Assembly: GCA_946999645.1 (NCBI GenBank)
Contig: CAMQDS010000019.1
Span: forward strand, 1 to 21,906
Length of the DNA: 21,906 nt
Reading direction: 5' to 3'
Source of the DNA: an uncultured Bacteroidales bacterium
GTDB taxonomy: Bacteria > Bacteroidota > Bacteroidia > Bacteroidales > UBA932
In this document: in pieces, positions 14,901-21,906 of the stretch
Layout: each line of letters begins with the position of its first letter
Position numbering within the stretch: the stretch's first letter is position 1
The notes under the pieces: generated by a model
Database searches by the model: none
What the model was told of the DNA's origin: nothing
The model's input: only the letters and a program-made list of their open reading frames with translations
Translations under genes and position numbers: made by a program

Positions 14901-17900
14901 CATATGAGTGTGTAACGGATAAAGCAGATTCATCTTTGGATAAAGCATCAACCATTTCATTCAATTTATCAGAATCAAGTTTCATCAGTTCATTGTATAA
15001 TTCATGCCCCAACAACTTAATACTCAATCCAAATTTTTTTAAAACATATGCAAAAGCTACTATATGTGTTTCACTGCTACGCATTATCTGCTGCACCATT
15101 GCATACTTTGCTGATACACCTGCACCACCTGGAATAACCAATCTTCTGCTTCCTTTTGGTGAAGTAAGTTCTGCCAACATCAATTCAATTCTGGCATTAT
15201 CTCTTGCCTGCTTACTATTCTCTTTAGGTTGTTTGGAGTAATCATACTCATCTACTTCAATCCAATAATCACGGTTACCAAATATAGGTTCTCCATCATT
15301 AACAAGATTAAAGTTCTTAAAATGGCAACGGAGTTTATCACCATCATAGTCATGACCAGTCATACACATTACCTCTCTTGGTAACTTAATTGTAGCACCA
15401 GTTATTGCTGGAGTAAAATACTTTATACGACACGGAAGTACAGAGTGTTCAGCATCGGAAGGGGTACGGTAAGCAATGAAGTCTAATATTGAGGCTGGTA
15501 TTTTTCCTCGTTTAATTAATCTTTTCAATTGCTCTGCACTTATTCCACCTGTATGCGGGTCTGCAAAACGCCTTAACCGCTTATCAAACAAAGGCATTGC
15601 AGCCTCTATATACTTGATATGCATGTCCTTTCCTTTGCCCTCGAAAACTATTCCTATATTATTTTCATCTGATATGTTTGTATTATCTGATATATCATAA
15701 TCTATGTCTACTCCAAGGCTTGTAGCCTGCATAATATTTGCCCCATTAACCTTTGCTTTGTTCAATCTCTTATTTATCATTGAAAGAAGCAGTGACTGCA
15801 TTTGACGTGATGCAGTTGATGCAAACAAAGGAATAATGAAGTTAATACCATTCTGTGCAAGAGAATAAGCAAGGTCGCTTGAAGCATATGACTTTGATGC
15901 TACCTCCTCTCTGAGGATACGTTCAAGTTCATTTTTATCGTGGAAAGTCTTTTGAAGCAATGCAAATGCTTCAGTCATATCTGTAGTCTTTATTGCACTA
16001 AAAATTTTCCTTGCCTGCTCTGCATCCATTTCCTCCCCACGCAACATCACTTTATCACCTTTTTCTATATTAGCAAAAGCAGCTTTCTCTGCCTGTGTTG
16101 ACCATGCTATTCTGTCATCTGAAATATGAATTGGAGTTGAAGACGTTATACCATAATACTTGTACTCAAGTTTATGAATAGAAGAAGGCTCGTTGATAAC
16201 ACTTTGTACTATAAAATTAGACATAGACTTTATAGAATCGTGTTCCAACTTTCCACCCTCATCCCTGTCAAACGCAGAAATCACATTATCTGCACCTACT
16301 TTAACACCGCTCTTGAAGATAAACATATCTATTCTCTTTTCATATTTTTCCTCAAGTTCTTTTTGTGCAAGAGATAATGCAATAAGTATTGGGTTTGATT
16401 GCAATATGCTATGTATTTCTTCAGAATTAAGTACTGAATATGGAAGAAGAACCTGCTCTGAATACTTATGCAGCACAGTGTTTCGTACATCTTTCTGATA
16501 TTCTCCTTCTACAGCAGGTATTATCTCGTACCCACTATATATAGGTTTGTTATTGAAAGAAAACATCCTAAAGTCACTATCCGATACAATTCCACCTTTT
16601 ATCCTTTGATAGGCGTTTTCATGCTTCTTTGTCCACTGCCCTGACATTATCATAACCTCCCTATTTGAATCAAAAGTTCTGAAACCCTGTCCGTCTGTTA
16701 CAGTTATATTCTTATATACATCAACATATGATTTATACTGTTCTTCTGATATATAACCTTCTTTTAACAACTGATCCAGTAATTCTGATATTTTATTAAG
16801 GAAGAATGACTTTGAAATATCATCACTAAGATATACAACGTTCTGTGTTTCACGACCTACTTTCTCTCCGTCCCATGTGGCTTCTGTGTACATTGATGTA
16901 CGAGGAGCATGAAGCATCATATTTCGTTTTTCATAGTCCCTAATGTTTTTGAATTGGGCAAGACCTCCTGTGAATAGTTTACACATCTGAATCCTTGCAT
17001 AGAACGAGTCCATACAATACTCACGATAAAGTCTGTAATCGTTTTCTGATATATCTATAGTATCCTCAAAGTAGGGATAACTTACACTAATTCCTAACGT
17101 TTTAAAGCGTTCAACACTCCTATTGACTATTGCAGTCATTTGTTCTTTAGCTACATCTTTTACATATTGATACTTTTGTACTGGATCATCTATGCTGTTA
17201 TACTTTTCAAGAAAACCATTTACGCTTAGTACTGGGAATATCTGAAACTTTAATCCATTCTTTTCATATGTTGAAAGTTTTTTCTTTTTCGATTTTTTCA
17301 AACGCTCCTGTATTGCTGTTATCCTCTCTATTTCAATAAGTACTTCAGTAGTAAGATCTGTGTAAAACTTGTCATAGGATTTTTCTTTTTCCTTTTTTTC
17401 TATTCTTTTTTCATACTCTGCTATCTCTTCTTCTGTAGCTTTTGTATAATCTAATTTTGGTAATTCTTCCCACGTCGTTGGTGCTATGTAGGCTCTTTTA
17501 CCCATACCTATAAAATTATATGCAGTACTATAATCAGACTGAATGGGAACTTCGTATGCACCAGCATTGAAATACATTCTTAATTGACACATTATATATT
17601 GCCTCTTTGTCATGTCTTCATACTTTGTATCAAAGTAATTATCAACATCATATAACTGCACTAAAGGTCTATCAACAAAACCATTACGGACATTATCGAT
17701 TTTCTCTTCTATTAGGTCATTAAGAAAGCCACCATAATTTAAATACTCATCTTTGCCAAGACAAATCCCTTCAAATCTCCCAAAATTTTCATACAGACTT
17801 TTCTTGTACTCCTCTGGTGATAAACTACGCTTATCAGCAAGTATATCAACTACTTGATGAATTAAGTTGAAGTTATATCTTGTAGTAAGCATCTTACCTC

Positions 17901-19839
17901 CTGAATTTACTCTCTCCTCTGTTTCCTTTGATTTCTGTAGGTTACCAAACAATTTATAAAATTTATAGAGGTAATTTGCACTTTCATATAGAAGTTTCTC
18001 AACCCTCTCTGCATCATCCTTGTTGTCTTTTGCATGCTCATATATCCAAGTATAAATATCAATAATTTTTTCTACTGTTTTAACAAGAACACTTATTCTG
18101 TTTGCTCCCTTATACCCATAAGACATAAAGTCAGCAAAATTATTGTCCCAAGTATTCCTATCAATCGGTTTTGCAAAGATTTTATTAAATTCTTTTCTGC
18201 TTATATTGATTCCACACCCACGAGCGAATCGAATTAATTTATCAAACAATCCAGGAAATTTCTCTACTGCCTCTTTAAGTATTGCTTCTGGGTTATCACC
18301 TGTAATAAATTTTATATCATCTTTTGTTGCATTAGCAAAATTAACTAAATCCTTATCAGTGATATTGAATTTGTCTATAAACTCGCGAATGTAATTCCTA
18401 ATCTTATCATAGGCAATCACAGTACCTTTCCTGCTGATAGCTCCTTCTACTCTTGGACCAGTTAAATTTACAACACCTTCTATAAGACCTCGTATTTCAA
18501 ATGCACACGTTTTGAATAGTTGATATATTTTTGTACGTTCCTCTGCACTTTTCAACGTCCCATCTTCGTTAGTAAAACTGTATTCAGAATCAAGACTTAT
18601 CTGTGATTTCATATTATTCGTAATGTCCCTTACAGTAGCATTGACTGGTGTTTTTTTGTTAGCCAGAAAAACGTCTGTTCTACCGTTAAAATTTTTGACA
18701 TACAGAAATTTAGTCTTTGCTCTTTTGAAACTATTAAAGATTGTAGACTTGTATTCAGGTTTTGCATTTAACTTAGAAATGATACCTTTAAGCATAGGAT
18801 AATCATCAACTGCTTTTTTAAGGTCACTCATCATAGTGCTTGGTGTAGATGAATGCAGTACTCTCTGCAGAATAACAGCAGCCTCTTTTGGATCAACTCT
18901 TACCGCAATACCGACATCATCAAATACCTGTTCCCCTGCGTAATCATATAGAAATATGTCACTAAGGAAATGCTTTGCTGCATCACCTATAGTTTCGTGG
19001 ATATTCAAAGATCTAAAGTCAACATATCTTTCACCATTAGATGTTTCATCAAAATCATTACTATCATCCTGCTCTTCCACATTCTCATTTTGACTTATTA
19101 CCTCTTCATCATTGACTGGCAATTTTATTTCAAATCCATCATAGATAAGTTTTAGCCCTTCAGCCTCTGACACACGATTAGCGACTAAAACAGCAATACG
19201 TTCTTTATTCTTTTCTATGTAATCAAGTTGCTTCTGAAGATAATTTATTTTGTTAGTTCTCCACCCATCCTCATCCTCGCTAAAAGTTCCGTCAGCTTTC
19301 TTCTTCTCTATTGTTTCTCTATATGAATTTATATGACTATTTATTATTTCATTAAAATATTTAACTGCTTTATTCATTAATGCAGAAAATCCTTTTGAAT
19401 TTCCATCTTCGGCTGTGACAATGGCTTTAGTAGCAGTAGCCTTAAAGTCATCTTTGAATTTATTAATGTAATCACATATAAATGAAGTGAAGAACCGCAT
19501 CCTGTTCTCGAAGTATTCAGGACGAATAGCATCATGCATATTGTGATATATCTCTGACAACTTCTTTGCTGTGATATAAGTTTGCCGTGGTGCTATATCG
19601 GTACGAAAGGCTCTATGAAGAACATATCTTTTAAATTTATCAGCCTCCAGTTTATCTGAAAAATCAGGAAACCAGTTTGAATCCTTACACAGATATTCTT
19701 GATACCCTACAAGTGTTGTAGCAACTTCAATATCTGGCATTTTAATATTTAGTTCTTTACCTATCTCATCACATATTTTCCTTACGCTGCTAAACCGACT
19801 GTCACTTATATAAGTTTTATAATTTATACACTGCCCCAT
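8905..19839 (-). CDS. Giant virion RNA polymerase fused to a large C-terminal module
   Basis: This protein has 3644 residues in one uninterrupted frame. Residues 1497-1501 are DYDGD in the context MTGHDYDGDKLRCHF. This is the metal-binding motif of double-psi-beta-barrel RNA polymerases, in the form seen in the crAss-like phage enzyme (phi14:2 gp66), YonO and QDE-1-type RNA-dependent polymerases. A second block, FIFKSGVKVG with Lys1180, may be the lysine-bearing first barrel. A very charged helix lies near 803-855. The polymerase part probably ends near 2350; an Asn/Glu-rich linker (about 2395-2440) follows. The remaining 1200 residues include a zincin-like but degenerate LPEEFAHLSVE (His2564) and a strongly hydrophobic segment at about 3507-3523. 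Related phages package such enzymes in the capsid and inject them to transcribe early genes. phi14:2 gp66 is about 2180 residues, so this one is much larger. Confidence 0.82.
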   Translation of the reverse strand: MGQCINYKTYISDSRFSSVRKICDEIGKELNIKMPDIEVATTLVGYQEYLCKDSNWFPDFSDKLEADKFKRYVLHRAFRTDIAPRQTYITAKKLSEIYHNMHDAIRPEYFENRMRFFTSFICDYINKFKDDFKATATKAIVTAEDGNSKGFSALMNKAVKYFNEIINSHINSYRETIEKKKADGTFSEDEDGWRTNKINYLQKQLDYIEKNKERIAVLVANRVSEAEGLKLIYDGFEIKLPVNDEEVISQNENVEEQDDSNDFDETSNGERYVDFRSLNIHETIGDAAKHFLSDIFLYDYAGEQVFDDVGIAVRVDPKEAAVILQRVLHSSTPSTMMSDLKKAVDDYPMLKGIISKLNAKPEYKSTIFNSFKRAKTKFLYVKNFNGRTDVFLANKKTPVNATVRDITNNMKSQISLDSEYSFTNEDGTLKSAEERTKIYQLFKTCAFEIRGLIEGVVNLTGPRVEGAISRKGTVIAYDKIRNYIREFIDKFNITDKDLVNFANATKDDIKFITGDNPEAILKEAVEKFPGLFDKLIRFARGCGINISRKEFNKIFAKPIDRNTWDNNFADFMSYGYKGANRISVLVKTVEKIIDIYTWIYEHAKDNKDDAERVEKLLYESANYLYKFYKLFGNLQKSKETEERVNSGGKMLTTRYNFNLIHQVVDILADKRSLSPEEYKKSLYENFGRFEGICLGKDEYLNYGGFLNDLIEEKIDNVRNGFVDRPLVQLYDVDNYFDTKYEDMTKRQYIMCQLRMYFNAGAYEVPIQSDYSTAYNFIGMGKRAYIAPTTWEELPKLDYTKATEEEIAEYEKRIEKKEKEKSYDKFYTDLTTEVLIEIERITAIQERLKKSKKKKLSTYEKNGLKFQIFPVLSVNGFLEKYNSIDDPVQKYQYVKDVAKEQMTAIVNRSVERFKTLGISVSYPYFEDTIDISENDYRLYREYCMDSFYARIQMCKLFTGGLAQFKNIRDYEKRNMMLHAPRTSMYTEATWDGEKVGRETQNVVYLSDDISKSFFLNKISELLDQLLKEGYISEEQYKSYVDVYKNITVTDGQGFRTFDSNREVMIMSGQWTKKHENAYQRIKGGIVSDSDFRMFSFNNKPIYSGYEIIPAVEGEYQKDVRNTVLHKYSEQVLLPYSVLNSEEIHSILQSNPILIALSLAQKELEEKYEKRIDMFIFKSGVKVGADNVISAFDRDEGGKLEHDSIKSMSNFIVQSVINEPSSIHKLEYKYYGITSSTPIHISDDRIAWSTQAEKAAFANIEKGDKVMLRGEEMDAEQARKIFSAIKTTDMTEAFALLQKTFHDKNELERILREEVASKSYASSDLAYSLAQNGINFIIPLFASTASRQMQSLLLSMINKRLNKAKVNGANIMQATSLGVDIDYDISDNTNISDENNIGIVFEGKGKDMHIKYIEAAMPLFDKRLRRFADPHTGGISAEQLKRLIKRGKIPASILDFIAYRTPSDAEHSVLPCRIKYFTPAITGATIKLPREVMCMTGHDYDGDKLRCHFKNFNLVNDGEPIFGNRDYWIEVDEYDYSKQPKENSKQARDNARIELMLAELTSPKGSRRLVIPGGAGVSAKYAMVQQIMRSSETHIVAFAYVLKKFGLSIKLLGHELYNELMKLDSDKLNEMVDALSKDESALSVTHSYDAFEYMIGSAPMIGIYAANNSLSQLLQRANLSVNPMRIGKNNESVQLNIFGCTIDKLFDIRNKDGMLNTLTYARLLNAAVDNGKNPILGVLNQNSTFASTTFLLSAAGISEEKIHLFLNQPILRYLINRDGDIEQVNSDINEIANKYNDVKIPSTEESFNTVKEMTMDEWEDNIEEVRVFEEIIEELSVNNSYDEKEDNDEGDKHIYFDTDFIHKQLCIWGFFNKIRFVAAELNRLVLLLRPDSSKGIIGNSIAELYHTERKYKKELEKLKSEDTQHYISGAEELLKLIDVHEGYDTDFLTKEFFDKNKLPEITVANSLIVDNCMYFFRKYFPQARDDWKSMAENIIKIYEDSFGTVTKENIESIFNDMILWKLLSNKNFVQGDTAEEQKRILTEVPQDLRKLLIRIERSVEKGKQSDVDAFCLSNNAFLKCLELNKPKGSNLTRIQFGLDSFATQGSDYEIRAGWYNMMLSRDKSIKQLAFDLFKYNMYTNGFTFGRYEFFQYAPFQLLVEMPGYRNALNDILESGWEQGTADYENFIHQYLLNHWFEEGLIDTISLRRLRATCVKDPETDKYIYRFVVPDNEKSTAKYVIGKKYVFINSGGDYSGRKIMYRVDSEHQNGQTIGKLTPVRKMSAINVHGQKIFQYNPSVDYKVIKPIVFDKGMTAPYKSQVDLANEKQDVHDKLIKLGIDPEQFNSHDDRKAALEKAEGMTYDEILIRDKAKLDNLPTNRASSAKKTLANKIEFGNGKTKILFDIVDEPGVETAESSAENVQKNVPKNIAEKTNNENNDDSNATDLTGLTKEQLMEELNKHKGLKLFSIVRLNDNGEAVVEQFEPSPNVVIQARKQKAFVSLNKKLRQILKSKGIKVGALTNSEERMRLNGVAVFDTASVAAEGMLELIRLAHGERGEEALPEEFAHLSVEMLGYDHPLVNRLLKILFENEDARKEVYEGLYDQYKEAYGDDEDKLVLEAAGKYIAKHLFREERIQTNILLRLVTRISEAIKKMFSFFNENEIEDAILEANASASEIAKGILSGRLVDSMALENIGSSEKFYSMSKGLSNGEDVLSKLLTIESKRLSILSKRMASHIQAGKTPTAMKVTKERINALKKSIEKHKADEAVITYLKNSMSFLAATEKSLDETVGSGKPANSVCRKLNTVRDTITSIAVAIEYINDAVANGELNNTSLSGLLRSTSGVLAQFESKYKIIAREYFEDMLSSVYGENGVKVTLGKDKGRVISIREMARRADGDISLASSLFNSLADCNDYVLKAFDSIVRSAKMRARKRFEKIRPRLEVAIEDLVRNTGSRDQSFMFETVVDENGHSHKTGKYISQEKALSLNPNQRAFYYEIMSIKGELDKYIPNALIEDKNQIVMLRKDALEKVETAEGLSKKTDVAWDNIKNTLMETSSDFDPEEESVAVDFQGNKVDRFMTRFVVKGKNESFDDMTDDVAMSMMVYANMAFEYNELGGVVNILENAKYMAAERDVIQKKGDRKQVEHIKTKNNDLTIPFTKKAAGLHAQEALAAYMSMQVYKHTAADEGTIGNTKLSVRKVTNFLNSLASWSQMALNPLQRISNINTGMSMIVIESAGKGNLNLKDTLWAASQYMKNTPDRLAQTGQTDVDNKLSLWNEYFDIMQDNGRTRNKYSKGRLSRIFNTNLLYSGLAAGEDFLASTTALAVARNIEVRDSNGKKCNLWDAYEVKYLDNEHKTGAFLALKNGYTKADGSHITEEDEMKYTKKVISLNFDMQGIYNLDDKCAAQQYALGSLVMMYRKWIAPTIKRLYGKTQYNELREEYEEGYYRTFGRALFKCMKEAGDEVTEKQGAMALLNIFSDITAFCSSVKINWNNMTQYEQSNVMRALADLGIVLALWLSTAIILHLPPEDEDTDTPMSWLETFTIAQLLRLRTEKTAMAPTPMLIGEATKILKSPAASIGPLMNLLGLFKLMIPSNYTKMIKSGRYKGHSKAYRYFRELPVISMFKRIDNFNDPTPLIKYYESDSPF

Positions 19840-19899
19840 AACAAAATGATTATACTAATTGTCACAAAAATAAAAAAGTAAATCATAATATAAATGAAC

Positions 19900-19938
19900 A
19901 GAAGTGAAATACTTACATAAATAAAGCATTTCACTTCT
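19900..19938. terminator. Inverted repeat between the two giant genes; weak terminator or processing site
   Basis: AGAAGTGAAAT (19900-19910) and ATTTCACTTCT (19928-19938) form a perfect 11-bp stem with a 17-nt loop, 21 bp after the stop of the upstream giant gene. No solid T-run follows on the minus strand, so it may only attenuate transcription or protect an RNA end. The rest of the 120-bp gap is A/T-rich and should hold the polymerase translation start region; no Shine-Dalgarno sequence is visible. Confidence 0.55.
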
Positions 19939-19959
19939 ATTTTAAAATCGTTTCCTATG

Positions 19960-21906
19960 TTACAAACACTTAAGCCATTTTAATTTGTCTTCACTTGAAT
20001 GCCTATTATAACTTCCCTTATCAATTCCCTGTTCTTTAAGTTTATTTATAACACTTTCAGGGAGTTCATCAAAAGTAAGTAGTGATAATTCATCTGCATC
20101 AAAATCAAAATCTGACTCTTTTATAGTTGCATCCTCTTTCTCATTTCCAGAATTATTATCTTTTGCATCCACCATACCCTTATCATCACCACCACTATTA
20201 GCATCAGGAAGTTCCTTAGTATTGCCACCACTAGTGTTGTTATTTGCATTAGGTGCTTCACTGGTATTATTTTGCTCGCTCTCTTCATTAACAACCTCTG
20301 TATTTGTGCTATCAGTGATTGAAACATTAGGAGTCTTTTGCTGCGTTTGATCTAAATTAAATGTACCTGTGCTTGAGTCCCATGGAACAATCCTGACATC
20401 ACTTCCTTTCTGATATAACTGCTGTGCATTTGTTGTAAAGACACCAGAATTAATTGCAGATCTAAACCTATCATAATCAACATTTATTGTAGGTTTACCA
20501 TATTGGTCTTTACCATAATGTATAAACTTATTCTGTGCCTTTACGCTCATTTTGTCTAATGTATCTATAATTTCTTTCAATGACATCTGGTCAGGTCTAA
20601 TAATAAAATTAGGCAGAATAGTAATATCACCAAGTTTATGTTCACCCTTAAATTTAGTTCCTCCATCAGTATCAGTCAATATCATTTGAAATGCAAAACC
20701 TATATCATCAAAATACTGAAAATCAAAATAAATTTTATGAATGTCAATATAGTTACCAACTTCTTTCAAATAAGAACGAATTGTATCCTCTCTTTTCTTT
20801 ATATACTCGAAGTTTTCCTTCTGTTCAGGATGCTCTTTAGCGATTTCTTCATAAGATTCATAAGACCGCTGTTTTTGTTTAGTATTTTTACCTTTAGTAT
20901 TATCTGGAGAAGCTTCTTTTTCTTCTTTAGAAGAATCATAATATGCCTCTTGTAATTCTTTATAAGTTTTCTCATCAAAGCTATATGGAAGTTTAATTGG
21001 TTCTTTTACACATTTAACAATCTTATCAAGACAGTCAATAGTATTATATTCCCATTCACTGTTATTTTTGTCGAACTCTGCAATTGGTTTCTGTCTTAAA
21101 GGTAGTGCATAGTATTTTCCATTGTTTACTTTTATTAGGTAATATACTGTATACAAAGTCTTTTTATCATTTAATACAGAAGAATTAATGATGTTCTTTT
21201 TATCAATGTGACCACCAAATAAATCGTTACTAAGTTCAACAATTTTATCAAATTTATCTTTTGTAATAGCTGTATAGAAATGTTTAAAACCTTTCAATTT
21301 TGGTAAAGCATTTTCTTTTGTTGAACTAAACTCTATAACACCTGCTTTTTTAGCATATATATTTGATGTCTTACTGAACACAAAATCCTGACCAGGATGC
21401 TCTTTACTAAACTCCTTGTACTCATCAAGGATAGCCTTCCTCAACTCTTTTAATCCTGTGTATTCATCCTCCTTAAGCGACAATGTAGATAACGTAAAGT
21501 ACTGACCATAACGCTCACTCTTAATAAGAATCTGTGGCTGTCCTTTATATTTAGGGAAGTCTGCGTCAATAGCAAATACAATAGTATCACCAGTTTCTGA
21601 TTCTAAACACAGATTTTCAAAAGCATTACGTTTAGAGAGGGCGTCCCATATAGTCTTATACTCTGGGTGCTGCTCAGCAAAATCAGGATATTTAATATCT
21701 TTCATACTATGCCTGTTTACTTTTTTGGCATCAAATGAATCAATTTCTGGCACACTTGCATGCAGGTAATTCTTCACTCCTGTTTCTTCTTCCTCTTCAT
21801 CTTCCTTTTCTGTTTCTTTCTCTTCTGTGCCTGTTTCGTCCTTTTCCGTTTCTTCTGTGTCTGCTTCTTCCTCTTCATCTTCCTTTTCTGTTTCTTTCTC
21901 TTCTGT
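19960..21906 (-). CDS. C-terminal part of a large virion-associated protein (5' end outside the window)
   Basis: The frame is open at the right edge, so at least 648 residues are seen and the true start lies beyond. A GTG at 21777 is an unconvincing start because the acidic frame continues upstream of it. Counting from that codon, a Glu/Lys/Thr repeat precedes residue 1. Two similar domains follow near 33-118 and 311-410, each opening with an A-x-x-HPE-x-K helix. Next come a low-complexity Asn/Asp/Ser/Gly linker (about 485-550), an acidic FDFDADELS patch and a C-terminal helix pair (579-605) resembling a segment inside the polymerase protein. I do not recognise a named family. Position before the virion polymerase and its linker-rich build suggest a capsid cargo protein of crAss-like phages; that is inference. 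Confidence 0.6.
   Translation of the reverse strand, partial: TEEKETEKEDEEEEADTEETEKDETGTEEKETEKEDEEEEETGVKNYLHASVPEIDSFDAKKVNRHSMKDIKYPDFAEQHPEYKTIWDALSKRNAFENLCLESETGDTIVFAIDADFPKYKGQPQILIKSERYGQYFTLSTLSLKEDEYTGLKELRKAILDEYKEFSKEHPGQDFVFSKTSNIYAKKAGVIEFSSTKENALPKLKGFKHFYTAITKDKFDKIVELSNDLFGGHIDKKNIINSSVLNDKKTLYTVYYLIKVNNGKYYALPLRQKPIAEFDKNNSEWEYNTIDCLDKIVKCVKEPIKLPYSFDEKTYKELQEAYYDSSKEEKEASPDNTKGKNTKQKQRSYESYEEIAKEHPEQKENFEYIKKREDTIRSYLKEVGNYIDIHKIYFDFQYFDDIGFAFQMILTDTDGGTKFKGEHKLGDITILPNFIIRPDQMSLKEIIDTLDKMSVKAQNKFIHYGKDQYGKPTINVDYDRFRSAINSGVFTTNAQQLYQKGSDVRIVPWDSSTGTFNLDQTQQKTPNVSITDSTNTEVVNEESEQNNTSEAPNANNNTSGGNTKELPDANSGGDDKGMVDAKDNNSGNEKEDATIKESDFDFDADELSLLTFDELPESVINKLKEQGIDKGSYNRHSSEDKLKWLKCL
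21787..21906 (-). repeat. Tandem 78-bp acidic coding repeat at the right edge
   Basis: The 42 bases at 21787-21828 are identical to 21865-21906, 78 bp away. They encode TEEKETEKEDEEEE twice, separated by 12 codons of similar Glu/Thr/Asp content. The period is 26 codons, so the frame is kept. The second copy is cut by the window end, and more copies may lie beyond. Such Glu-rich tracts are flexible and strongly negative; copy number may vary between relatives. Confidence 0.8.

Noticed and set aside
8905..19839. Alternative genetic code (TAG or TGA reassigned)
   Set aside because: The giant frame is open for 3644 codons in the standard code, and gene ends with TAA, TGA and TAG all fit normal gene boundaries.
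1..21906. CRISPR array
   Set aside because: No set of regularly spaced short repeats was seen. The only tandem repeat is the in-frame acidic coding repeat at the right edge.

Overview
The window looks like part of a crAss-like (Crassvirales-type) podovirus genome, or a prophage of one, from a Bacteroidota host. Three things point there: a portal protein of the crAss-like type, a giant single-chain RNA polymerase with a DYDGD catalytic motif, and AT-rich DNA in which most starts lack a Shine-Dalgarno sequence. These assignments rest on recognition of family features; no database search was possible. Stops are TAA or TGA except one TAG, and the 10.9-kb polymerase frame is open in the standard code, so I see no sign of stop-codon reassignment.

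Layout from the left. Positions 1-553 are a GC-rich stretch (about 50% G+C in sampled lines) with no convincing gene, probably a mobile-element or host remnant. At 554-717 lies a truncated second copy of the end of a phage membrane-protein gene. Then come a strong hairpin terminator (749-784) and the 3' half of a tRNA-Val (789-838), which looks like an integrase attachment-site core. A short plus-strand operon follows (943-2442): a NinB-like recombination protein, a membrane protein and a lipoprotein, closed by a terminator at 2499-2535.

Everything from 2641 to the right edge is on the minus strand and converges on that terminator. In transcription order (right to left) it holds: the C-terminal part of a large acidic protein that runs out of the window (19960-21906); a 3644-residue protein containing the predicted virion RNA polymerase fused to a second large module (8905-19839); a terminator; the portal protein (6230-8662); three fibre or tail-accessory proteins (4483-6227); and a tight lysis cassette (2641-4471). 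The lysis cassette consists of a one-TM holin-like protein, an M15 peptidase endolysin, a HELGH metallopeptidase-like protein and a lipoprotein/TM spanin. It is clearly richer in G+C than its neighbours and may have been acquired separately.

Inferred working model: the two giant proteins are virion components, and the polymerase is carried into the host to transcribe early genes. The portal and fibres build the particle and contact the host. The lysis cassette opens the cell. The tRNA-derived site suggests that this lineage, unlike most described crAss-like phages, may integrate, although no integrase lies in the window.
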